DNA of 64,000 nt. Origin: Cardiocondyla obscurior. Its lineage: Eukaryota > Arthropoda > Insecta > Hymenoptera > Formicidae. Positions 51,001-61,400 of this stretch are shown in pieces (position 1 is the stretch's first letter; every line of letters starts with the position of its first letter). The translations under genes and the position numbers were made by a program. The stretch covers positions 4,092,001-4,156,000 of the forward strand of contig NC_091867.1 in NCBI RefSeq assembly GCF_019399895.1, written 5' to 3'. The notes beneath the pieces were generated by a model. That model saw nothing but the letters and a program-made list of their open reading frames with translations. It was not told the origin of the DNA and ran no database searches.

Positions 51001-52500
51001 TGCCCTCCTCCGCTCCTTTCTATCCCTCTGTCTCATGATCTCTTTCTCTATGCTTCTCCAGAATTGCTCTTCCTCTTGCATCGCCTTTACGAGTCTGTCG
51101 CTTCTGTTTCGTCCGCACGCTCGTCGCACAAGATAGATACATAACGCTTAACAGTAATTAATCGACATTTTATTTTCCTTAGCTGGTCCTTCATTATAAC
51201 TTATTCTGATACAATTGCCATTTCAGCAAAATTATTTGATATTTCTGTCGCCCTCATTCCGTCGTTAATGCAGCTTTAGTTTAAAGTTTCAACAGCAGAC
51301 GTTGAATAGAACATCATGTTCCATCGCAACGTTCGCAGTTTTTAACACAAACTAACTCTGGAGCAACTAAGCTTTAAATCAGATCTCTTTTAAATCAAAG
51401 TTTATTTAAAATTAATTGAAAACAAATTTTTATTTGATTACGTGATATTTCGAACATTTTAAAATTCGATATTGAGATTAGTGTTAAATTCGCCGCCGTC
51501 ATAAATGTCATACGCGAACCAATCTTTATTTAGATAAAATTAATAGAGATTATCTCGATTCTGTCAAATTTTCTAAACAGTTTTAAGGCGCGACGTGCTA
51601 ACGTAACACTTAGAAGAGATTCGACAATCGGATAAAGAATGAATTAATGACGAGCGTACCGAAGCATCGCGGCGTTTCTATTCTCATATAATTCACGACG
51701 GCTCTCTCTCTCCCTCCTTCCCCTCCTCTCGTTTCTTTCTGGACAGGTGCAGAGCGATTCATTCCCCGTCGTTGCGTGAGTGCTAACAGCACGACGAGAG
51801 ATGAAATTAATTCCAGCCACGTTCGAGCCACTCAATGGCTTCTTACTTTTCGCCGACTTGCGGTCGCGCACAAGTATCGCGAGTTCACGTTCGGTAATGG
51901 CTTGTGAGAGGAAACGCCGAAGATTTATAGGTTGCTGCGGCGAAGAAAATGCGCGCGAGGCCAACAATGCGCCGATACAATGTATACCGAGGGGGTGGCG
52001 GCCAGTATACATGATCTCCGACAAAAACGCGTACGTACAATTGAGCCGGCGCGATTGCGAATGGGGGAGTTTCTTTTCGCGTGGCTGTCATGATTAACGA
52101 TTGAACGCACTCGACTTCCGATCCGAGACATTTCGACATTCCGCGAACGGTGAGGAACGGTTGCCCCTGCGGCCGCTTCGCTCTCCTTGATCGCGCATTC
52201 GATTTTTACCTCCTTTCTCCGCCCGCCACCCTGCCCGCACCCGAAACGTTTCGCGCCTTCGTATTCATTGATGTATCGCGAGCTATCCATCTTCTGTTTC
52301 CAAACAGCGCTCCATTTTTCTGCTCGCGGAAACGACAGGGAGAAATCAATGGGACCTCTCGGAAACGGTAGTCTGTAACGCTTGTACTGCTCAAATATTA
52401 TCCGAACGTCTAACATGAATTTTTTCTCCATTTAATTTTGCAAAAAAAATTCTTATCTATACATATAAAGCGAGATCTCTTGTTAATTAATTACCATTAA

Positions 52501-53443
52501 AATGTTACATATTCTCTTTCTGTTCTAGTCGATTCTTGCTGCTCGAGACGACCTTAATAAAACTAGTGAAATGCCCATCGAAATGTACGCGCGAAGAATT
52601 TCCATGCAGCGAAATCTGTGCGAAGGAACGAAATATTCTTCGAGTGTTAGGGTAGAGAATTGACCGCTTTTCGTCGCGGATTTCGTGTATTTTTCTTCGA
52701 AGCTTTGGTTAAAACACTCGTCACGACTCGCGAGGCGTGTTTGTTTTGATTTTTTGTTTTCGTCCGGGCGCTCGCTCATGCTTGTGACGTCACGCGACTG
52801 TCTCTCGTACCCAGCAGTGATCGTTGCTCACTCCCACTCCTACCATTCTCTCGGTGGCACTCGGACGGACCGGCACGGTGCACGGCAGCTCTCCTCGCTC
52901 TCAGTAAAATATCATTGTTCTTTGATTTGTGACGGGATAGGACTTGCGGGAGTTATCGGATCATATAACCGCGCTTACTTATCCGTGAAGTAGACGATTC
53001 AAGTAACGGCATACCGCGGAAGTCGTGCATTCGTGTATCACTAAGACAATCTCGATCACATATTTCGGATGATTTTGCTCGGCACGCGTTATACGTGGCT
53101 TCGGGACGAAGTTTTTCCACGTGAATTTCTACTCGATCGAGTGACAAAACGTCGGGAGCCTAGACCGAGCCAGCGTGTCGCCGCGGCGTATTAATTCGTA
53201 GTAATTAAACCGTGTATTTTTTGCTTTAATTTTCGACTCGTGTACATTTTTTCGGTCAATTATTACAAGACGAGGTGGGAAGATGGTATAGAGCATACTC
53301 GTGTTTGCTAGCACGAGATTTCGAAAGTTTAATTGAGAGCAATCGGCGGCACGACCGATGTGAAGCTGATATCGCATGAGGTAGGTTGCAAGCGAGTCGC
53401 TCATGAAAGTCGAATCTCGAGTCTACTCGCGAGAGTCAGCCAT
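52501..53443 (+). promoter_or_regulatory. CpG-rich, promoter-like block upstream of the plus-strand locus
   Basis: The block includes a perfect CRE palindrome (TGACGTCA, 52,785-52,792) and an initiator-like ctcagta near 52,900. It precedes the duplicated 5' block of the plus-strand spliced locus. The promoter role is inferred from composition, motif and position. No exon within it is defined. Confidence 0.3.
52785..52792. promoter_or_regulatory. CRE palindrome TGACGTCA
   Basis: An exact eight-base CREB/ATF consensus. A single match of eight bases is expected roughly once per window by chance, so its support comes only from its CpG-rich surroundings. Confidence 0.3.
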
Positions 53444-53450
53444 ATTGCGC

Positions 53451-53459
53451 CGCCATGTT
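53451..53459 (+). promoter_or_regulatory. PHO/YY1-type motif in copy 1 (CGCCATGTT)
   Basis: The sequence GCCGCCATGTT matches the YY1/Pleiohomeotic consensus (core GCCAT, extended CCGCCATNTT). It is retained in the second copy of the duplication at 53,905-53,914. Confidence 0.35.
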
Positions 53460-53904
53460 GTGCTCGTCCCGGACATCGCGACAGTTGCCGGTGTCGGCAG
53501 TGAGCCACACCTCGCGATTCGGTTTAGTCGCACTTTTTCTGCACGTTCTGTCCCGTCTCGCGACACGGTGGCGAACGCTTTTCGTATGACCGTAGTTGTT
53601 GCCATCGCCGTGTTCCGAGGGTATCGTGCCAAGCGTGGCGAGAGAATCGTATCTTTATACTCGGTACGCGATCGTCCTTAACCGTGTTTCTCGATAGAAG
53701 TGCGGTATATGAGGTCATGCAATGACAATGTGAATGCTGCGAAGGACATTAAACCGATGACCAGAGGAATGAGAGCGGCATAACTTTTGGGCGCTGGCAC
53801 GGGAGTGAGAAAGAACATAAATAGAACATTCGGTATCATTGTCGTGAAGGTGACTACCGCTTGAGGTTCGTCGCGGGTCGAGTCGCGGGATATCGTCTAT
53901 TGCG

Positions 53905-53914
53905 CTGCCATGTT
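53905..53914 (+). promoter_or_regulatory. PHO/YY1-type motif in copy 2 (CTGCCATGTT)
   Basis: Core GCCATGTT is unchanged from copy 1 while the neighbouring bases have diverged. Conservation against the diverged background is the only support beyond the consensus match. Confidence 0.33.
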
Positions 53915-54196
53915 AAGTACCCGCCGCGTACGTCGTGAGACAGATGCTCGTGTCGGTGGTGTTTCACGCGTCGCAATTCAGTACAGTTCCGCCTTTTTCG
54001 AACGTCTCGTCCCGTTTCGCGATACGACGAAGTACGCGTTCCGTGTGGCCGTCATCGTCGCGTTCCGGGAGTGTCGTACCAGACGTCGCGGAGGCGTCGT
54101 ACACGCGATCGTCCTTAACCGTGTTCCTCGTCAGGCAGTGCGATATATGCGGTTATGCTGCGATAGTGTGAGAGCTGCAAAGGAGCGACACAAAAA

Positions 54197-54251
54197 CTGA
54201 GAGGAGGTGGAGGCCCGGGGAGGCATCGTGCGTCGGTGGAACAACCCATAG
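54197..54251 (+). other. Conserved 55-nt exon end shared by two loci
   Basis: It is identical at 43 of 55 positions, with no gaps, to the minus-strand 38,397-38,343, and is also recognisable at 38,818-38,763 (one extra base) and, weakly, at 39.5 kb. In the frame starting at CTG, 7 of the 12 differences from the 38.34-kb copy are at third positions and 6 codons change synonymously; 14 of 18 residues are the same (LRGGGGPGR, then ASxEQP). The 38.34-kb copy has a TGA directly upstream in that frame, so coding is possible but unproven. Confidence 0.6.
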
Positions 54252-54697
54252 GTATCAAAATTTATTATTTGATAATATTATTTTTATTTATTTTGTTTTT
54301 ATTTTTTATTAAATTTTATTAAATATTTTTACTTCGTTCTGTTTTTTTTTTGCTGGATTTTTTTTTACTAACGCGTCCGATTTATCATTGTTCTTCAGTT
54401 TCTTTTCCTCTCCAGATCACCAAATTATTTTTACTTCTATGCCTTTTTAATTTTTCTCTCAGTTTCCTTCTCTCGACTTTCGAAATGTTTTACATTAAAA
54501 AAATATTAAATTTTTATTAGATTTAATGAAAATTGTTGTACTTGATGAAAGGATCTTCTTTCGGAAATTATATAATTATTTTATGAAATATCTGTTTAAA
54601 TGAGACAAATGGAAAATTCAACTCGCGGGGTAATTTTTAGAAATGTTATATTATAATTATTTCTGAATTTAATGTGGATTATATTTTTATGTTACAG

Positions 54698-54734
54698 ATT
54701 AATGCAGTCATTATTCCACCGCTGCGCATCGCTG
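54698..54734 (+). other. Micro-exon (37 nt)
   Basis: Acceptor tatgttacag and donor gtgagtctg are both strong. It holds an ATG (54,702-54,704) that is in the one frame open through the exon, giving LMQSLFHRCASL up to the donor. Its tcattattcc core resembles the start of the 38,616 exon (tcattattttcc) that follows the related exon end at 38,763. Confidence 0.45.
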
Positions 54735-57700
54735 GTGAGTCTGATTATTTTTTTTTATCTTTTAAAAGACTATGAGAATTGTATTAATTATGTCACGTAT
54801 ATAATCGTGTTGTTCAAAAATGCGCGATTATCAAAGCAGAATATTACAAGCACGCACTCCCTATATAAAACCACGTAAATTTCCATCAGGTTATTTTATA
54901 GTAGATTTTTATATTTAAACTTTCTGTCTTGCTGCCAAATTATATTGAAACTATTTGCGGGAGCAACATTATGAGTGATAAACCAGTACGCGCGTCCGAT
55001 TGAGCTAAATTAGCGTACTGCGGGATTAAGTGAAACAAATACGATTTGCATAAATAACCAGCACGTCAAAAACTATTGCGACCAATTCGTAAATAATCGA
55101 CGGGCGAATAGCTCGTGGTTTGATCGGTTTCCATCTCGTTGAATGAGTCGCGATTTCAGAATTCACATGAAAGCCGCGCCAGCGGAGAGTACGTAAAGTT
55201 TTTCTCGATATTGCATTTCCTCGTACCTTGCGCGACGCTAATCGCCGATTTGTAAAAACCAATGCATCAATTAAGCAATCCTCTTTTATTATTAGCTATA
55301 AATGTCCCGCCGCTAAATGCCGATCCGGTGATGATAATCTCGTTTGACTACACGTACACATTGAAAAGGATGATTTAATTAACGCTTTAACTCATAACTT
55401 TCAACTTCGCAAAATGCAAATACTTAAATTAAACGTCGCGGAATTGTTACTGCGCAAGATAATAATTTCGACCGTTGATAGGGCCGTGAAATGGCTTCAT
55501 TTATAACACTGTTTAATTACACGATATTTTCCTCTCACTTTCCGTTTTTTATTTAACGAAATGTACAAGCAACGCGAGAATCGTCTACATCATTGTTGCG
55601 CAAGCAACGATATCTCCAATCGATGCCAGTATCTATTTGACTCGAGCCGCGAAACCGCTCTCGCTCGGCTTATCACTTACCATTTTCCAACCCGACAAAA
55701 TGCAATACCGTATAATTTTACAAACACCGTCCTCGCACGACACACGCATTCGCCCCCTAGTGTCACGAAGTATCTACCTTGTTGGCGCCAAGCAGCGTCG
55801 TCTCGTGCAACCTAACATATATCACTCGCGGTTTCCACGGTCCTCGGCGCTGATTCTCGCAGGAAGAACGAACGGGAAACGAAACTGCCGATAAACAACG
55901 GCGCGTTATACCTCTACGCCGTCGGGGTTATCTATCCGTCTGCACTTTGCCGGCTCGTGGATTTCTTCTCGCCGCGTATATTTACAATCGAATCGCGGTA
56001 TCGAAGTGAAAGTACAATCGCACCGCGGCATGTGCCATTCTTTTTCCGATTGTCTCGTCACATCGCGACGCAGAGTTCAACGCCGGACGATGTGTGTTGA
56101 GAGAGAAGGGAGGAGAAAACGCGCACGGCGTCTTGTTGTTTATTCCGAACGATCTTCGCCGCGATTTCCGCGAGACGAATTCTCACGCTTCGCGTTCGAT
56201 ATGTACGCATTGGACGACTCTTCGTTCTCGGACTTAATAACGTTCGGACTCCTGCTTTGCGCGACGTAAGTTAATGTCCGTGGGTTCTGCGGCGTGTTGA
56301 AAAAAGAAAGAAAGAAAAAAAAATAAAAAATCTTTTTGTACGTATCTTTTTGTACGCAGAATAAGATGTCGATTCTGTTCTTTGCGCGACTCCGCATTAA
56401 CGCTCCGATCGCGCATTAATGACGACCTTCGTAAATCCAACGACTGCTAAAGAACTTGACACATATCTTCTTATCCGCCCACTTCATAATAAATAAGAAT
56501 CGTTCGTCGCGATGATTTACGTGCACGTATTCCGCGTGGTCGGCGATTTTTTTTTTGTTCGTTACGCGAGAAAGTTCAGAATGCGAGATGCGTGTGAAGC
56601 CGTACGCGGCACCCACACGATCGTTATCGTGCGATTAATATGTTAATCACGGTAACGACGTCACATTAGTCACGATTGCCACGAGCGACTTCGTCTCCGC
56701 TTAACGGACGTTCGACGCTCCCGTGCACGCCGGTAAGAACGACGAATCTACAACGGCATTTTTTTCAATCAGCGAAGTACAAATCAGTCCCGATCAAGAT
56801 ATCGCGCGCGTGAAGAACGCATCTTACTCATTTTCCGTTTCACATAGGTGAATGTCACAAGCGGCGCGTATCTCTACCTTGACGTCTATTAAGAATTAAC
56901 TGTGCGCTGTCGAAGTTACGATCGCGTGTTTTACGGAGGAACGAGATTTCGAATCGAGACTGGATACACTCGAACGTTAATCGATGCAAAACAGCTACTT
57001 TCGCTCAATATCCGTTTACAAGATTTCGTTCGAAGAAATGTAAATAGTTAAATTCTATTTCGCATCTTGGATCACTAATTTCAGATTACTAATAACATCT
57101 TAATATCACGCGACGGAATAACGTGAAAGCGTGCTACGACTCGTCTGGTTAGTTGAATTATTAAAAACTTTCCGAAGAAAAATTCTAAAACAACCAATCA
57201 ATAAGCTTTTCAAATTTTTTTTCCACGTTTGAATCTTTTTCTACATAACGAGTTCCCCGCACGATTATCTAAAAATGGAATTCACGTTGAAGATACGTCA
57301 ATAGTAATCTACATGTCAGAGGAAGACTTTCTTATCAATTACTGCTAATAACAAGTTTGCATCGTCACTGGTGGCGCAAGAGAGAATGGAATTACTTATT
57401 TAATTGGGTGACAAATTCGAAATAGACCGAATCGTCCCGTCAGCGTTACCCCGCCATTCGAAATTATTGGAGCAGCGTGAAGTGAGAAATCGGCGATCCT
57501 CCTCCGTTAATCAGTAATTACCGCGCATTTAAATCGCCTCGCTGACGCGTGGACACCTCTCACGTACCGGCGTACGTCCGCACAATTCGCCGGCGCGCAA
57601 TTTACGGCCGGGCCGTCCGTAAATTTACTTTCTTCTGCTATCGCGGCACGCAATTACGCGCCATCCATTTCGCCTGTCGCCCCGTCATCGAACCTCTAAC

Positions 57701-58440
57701 GCGTATCTCCTTAAAAGCGACTCCCGCGTGATTCCGACCGCCGTCGATCGACTCGCTCGCGCCGCACGCTCACCCCGCCGTCTGTTCGAGGCGCAGGACG
57801 ATTAGTAATTCAGATCGACACGGAGAGTAAGACGTTACGCGAGCAGAGCAATTACGGTCGCCGCTACTTCTGACGAGCACCGCGCGAATTTTCTATTTTC
57901 TCTTTCTCTCTCTCTTTTTTCGCGCTACCACGTTGCCCTAGGAAACCCGATAATCGTCGCTCGCAATCGCGAAGCGAGGCTAAATTCAACTGGAGATTCA
58001 CCATAACGCAAAGTTAATTAGCCGCGCGGAATCTAAGGCATCCGGTTCGAGTACACGGGACACGCTAGTGCGCACGCACGTGTGTACCGTCCTTGTGAGG
58101 CCGAATACGTGGTAGTGACATCGACTTGGCGCCAGTCCGCTCGTTCCGCACCGGACCGTCCCAACCGGTGACGTGTAAAGCGCGTTTTCAGAGTAACTAG
58201 GCACAGGTACACGCACCTTGGCGGATAATGTATCTGGGTAAAGGTACAGCTACGGATTTTTTGAAAAAGACAACTATAAATAGGCGCGGCTGTGCACGCG
58301 AGTATTCAGATACGGCGATGCAATACGATGCGCGCGATTTAACCGCGTGCATACTTTGTTGCAGAAGTAACACATAAATGACCGCGAAAACGGCTTCGAG
58401 GATTTTAATACGATCTTAATGCAGAAACATGATACGAATC
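54735..58440. other. Non-coding stretch with one ORF that runs into a donor
   Basis: The AT-rich part 54,735-55,550 may be intron of the plus-strand locus. CpG-rich parts lie at 55,560-56,260 and 57,430-58,250. Apart from the candidate at 56,090-56,265, no block has both credible splice sites or recognisable protein sequence. Confidence 0.45.
56090..56265 (+). CDS. Candidate exon: ORF ending at a splice donor (low confidence)
   Basis: A frame with ATGs at 56,090 and 56,201 stays open to the donor gtaagttaat at 56,266. From the second ATG the product would begin with an acidic stretch followed by a hydrophobic run (DLITFGLLLCA), somewhat like a late signal peptide or membrane segment. No matching downstream exon could be assigned. 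The frame closes at the TAA lying within the donor motif, so it may simply be an ORF that ends there by chance. Confidence 0.14.
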
Positions 58441-61400
58441 GTTAATTTTTTTTTTTTTTTTTTTTTTTTTTACCGAAGGAAACAGCTGTCTTAAGCTACC
58501 GTATAAATATAATTCACTGCGGATGCACGGTCGTGAATAAAAAGCAAAAAATTCGTGTACTATATCTTTTCGAAAAAAAAAAATCTGTAATATTTTTGAA
58601 AGTGCATCTCGTCAATATTACTCGCTCAAAAAAAACAAACAGCGTAATATAAAGATACAATCTTTTTAATTGTAAAAATAAAATTGTGTTTTTTATATTT
58701 TCAATTACGTTTCGATACAAAACTCCACGGCTTTATCGGCAATTAATATTTTCTCGGGTATTCGATATCCTATCAGAACTCGAAAGAAGTCGAAACCCCC
58801 TTCCCCTCCGCCAAAGTGCTTATTCAAAACTACAAAACTGCACGGTAATATACGATCGTAAGGTCTCTCGACCGAGAACGTCTGGCGTTTATCTCTTTTC
58901 GATACGGAAGTCCAACCGGAGGAATTAATTGCCTGCCGTGGCACCTTACCGCAGGGACCGAGCGTCTCCATGCAATATCTGTTCTCCGCGGAGCCATTAG
59001 CCGGGCGCATACTTTACGCGGAAAAACATGTAAGAACCGCGAGCACAACGCATGAAGTCCGACGACCGGCAAAACCTCATTTCACCGCTTCCACCTGGAC
59101 CTTGCGCGGAATGGGGATCGTTAACGAAACGCAGCGAGAGTCGCATACGCGTCGGGACTCGGCGAGGCTCGCGTAACGACCGGTATCTCGTTAGAATCTT
59201 CTTAACTACTTTCGAACTCGGTTAGCGTTACTGAAAAGCAGAGCGAACGCGCGTTTTGAAGAACATTAGCCGCGCCGTAATCACGTCGCCGAGCGGCCTT
59301 GAAAAATTATCGCGACATCGACGTTTAATATTTTGCGCTGAAAATGAATACGCGCGCGCGAGCAGATTACCCGAGCGTGAGTCGAAAGTACTTTTACGTA
59401 GGCGTCTGTGTAATTTCGGGCAAAATTATAACGCGATCTCGATCGCACTTGCATCAATCCCCCGGTTCGACATCCCGAAGCGTAAATTCCGTGAGCGTAA
59501 CACGTCGTCGAGACGTTGCTTCTCGTGAGTCGCCTACGCGGGAGAAACGATGCATTCGGTAGCGTGGCTCGTTGCGTGAAAGTGAAGCAAGTGGGCGAGT
59601 GGAGCGAAAAATTTCAAGAGGGACGGGGGCGAGCGGGAACTCCACCGAGTACCGTGTACGTTGATATACCGAGTAGCTTGACGTTGATATACAATGTAAG
59701 AAGAATACTCGAGATGTACTGCAATTAAATGTTTGAACATGTCGGTTTTTAACACGTTAGTTTTAACCTTTATGGATCTAAAAACTTTATCGAACTTTGA
59801 AAAATAAAATTATAAGAGTGAGGGGAAAATAGTGTAACAATAGAAAGTGATACTTATTAGAAAAGTAGAGTTAAATTCAGTTTTATGACGTACGTGATTG
59901 GTCGTTTATTCATGTAATCATATGCATGCCGCGGGATAATATCGTGCGAAAGATAATAGGCAAAACTCGTTTTAGTTAAAACATTTATAGTAGCCCTAGG
60001 ATCGTAGTAATTAATATTAATTATTAGAGCGTATTTTAATGTTAATTAATACCGAGCCCATTTAATTGCGCCCTGGGCAGATTTCTCGGTACTCGCCGTC
60101 GATACCGTCGGGCCGCACTCGTAAAACAGCAATTAATAACGTGAAATGTTTGCACCCGATTTGCCGCGGTAATATGAGCTCGTTCGGGCGCTTCATAAAC
60201 CGAACGATTGCTCTCGTTCCTCACACGGATCGTCACGAGCAAATTACAGCCGATATAAGAAAAACCGTTTGCGTTTTCTCGTCGCGGTGACGCGCGCGAC
60301 GAGAACGATAAGCGCGTCCGCGAAGAGAGGAATTGGACCTATAACTTGTAGTCCGCCTCGTCATCGAGTGCAATAACACGGAATTCTGATCCAGCGATCA
60401 CGGGCGAGCATCTTCTTCCCGCGCACCCTTTCCTCCGAGCCCGACTTGTTCTACCACCGGGAACATAATGCCGCGCGGAACAGGTATTCATAACGCCCGA
60501 CCAACTTGTTGAGATATAGCCCGGGTAGTGTTTCAATCGCTAGGCTACGACCGTCGACAATGATACGTGCACGTATGCAAAACGTATTACAATATTGGAT
60601 ACCGGAGCTATGCATCATGATAGTCGAAATAAATCATCCGGCAACAAGCACCGACGTGGCTAGGGGAGTCTTAAATAATTTAGTAATTTTTTGACGCCGC
60701 GACCTTAAGGTCACGCCGAGCATCCCGTAAATCCCTTTAGCTCTTAGTAAGCCTCCTCGCCTCCCTTTCTCCCTTTTCTCGCGCTGAATATTCCGCCGAG
60801 TACTGGAAACCGAGGGAAATCTTGTGTTTGTTCAAAAAAGCGCGTATCCCACGTGCTTGCGTACGCGGTAATAAAGAGCCGTGCTTCGTGTATCGCTGCA
60901 ACGCTTCCGCAAATCGAGCAACAAAACGCGTCGCGTACCGCGGCGGATATTATGTAAGCGTTTCAGCATGCAAAAATGAAACCCGTCCCTTTGCCCAGTT
61001 TACTCATTGCGCGGGGTTCAAAAGCAACGAGAAAAATTTCTGATCTTCTTTCAGTAAAGATATTTTATTTTACATTTAGTATTTTATACTGAAGTTGGAG
61101 ATACGTAAGTTTTCATTTACAACGTACAGGCTTCGCTGTCTACTTCGTCAAATCAATATTTATTTTTCTTTGTGCGCGTGTCTATTAATGCTAATTTAAT
61201 TGCGAGGCTTCTATAAGGAAGGGAGAGCGAGAGAGAACTGTGAAAAATATATTTAGAAGCAAAAAAGCAAATTAATTAAAAAAAAAAAAATTTTAACAAT
61301 TAATTTATTGAAACTGTTTTTACAATGTAGTTAAATTTTAATAACAATTTAACTTTAGCCCGTACTGTTACACGCGTGAACGATTATGTACTGAAAATTG

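Larger units (their letters stand above)
45640..52500. other. Non-coding stretch
   Basis: An (ATT)n tract lies at 45,726-45,747 and an (ACCG)n tract at 47,968-48,007. CpG-rich patches (47,290-48,900, 49,550-50,220, 51,600-52,380) hold overlapping frames without known motifs. A donor-like gtaagt at about 50,685 has no clear exon. Nothing recognised as a gene. Confidence 0.45.
53444..54190 (+). repeat. Tandem duplication (two copies of about 300 nt)
   Basis: Copy 1 (53,444-53,747) and copy 2 (53,899-54,190) share landmarks in the same order: attgcgcYgccatgtt, then a run near cgtctcgcgacac / cgtttcgcgatac, then atcgtccttaaccgtgtt at 53,671 and 54,108. The offsets are 455 at the start and 437 at the end. 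Both contain open plus-strand frames of 92 and 96 codons that align with each other (for example RSVPSRDT against RLVPFRDT). My count of differences by codon position over the aligned core is about 12:11:12, which does not favour coding selection. Confidence 0.75.
53899..54734 (+). ncRNA. Candidate spliced transcript paralogous to the minus-strand locus
   Basis: A 5' block including the second duplicated copy ends at 54,251 in the same 55-nt exon end found at 38,343-38,397. A donor gtatca and an AT-rich intron of 446 nt follow, ending in tatttttatgttacag at 54,697. A 37-nt micro-exon (54,698-54,734) comes next, then donor gtgagt. The order exon end, AT-rich intron, micro-exon, strong donor is the same at both loci on opposite strands. 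No long frame runs through; in the frame open across the junction there is no ATG before the micro-exon. The transcript start and later exons are not located. Confidence 0.4.

Noticed and set aside
58446..58471. Poly-T run as the tail of a retrotransposed copy
   Set aside because: No element body or flanking target-site duplication was found.
59455..59480. tRNA B-box-like ggttcgacatcc
   Set aside because: No five-base T stem can be formed and there is no A box at the right distance.
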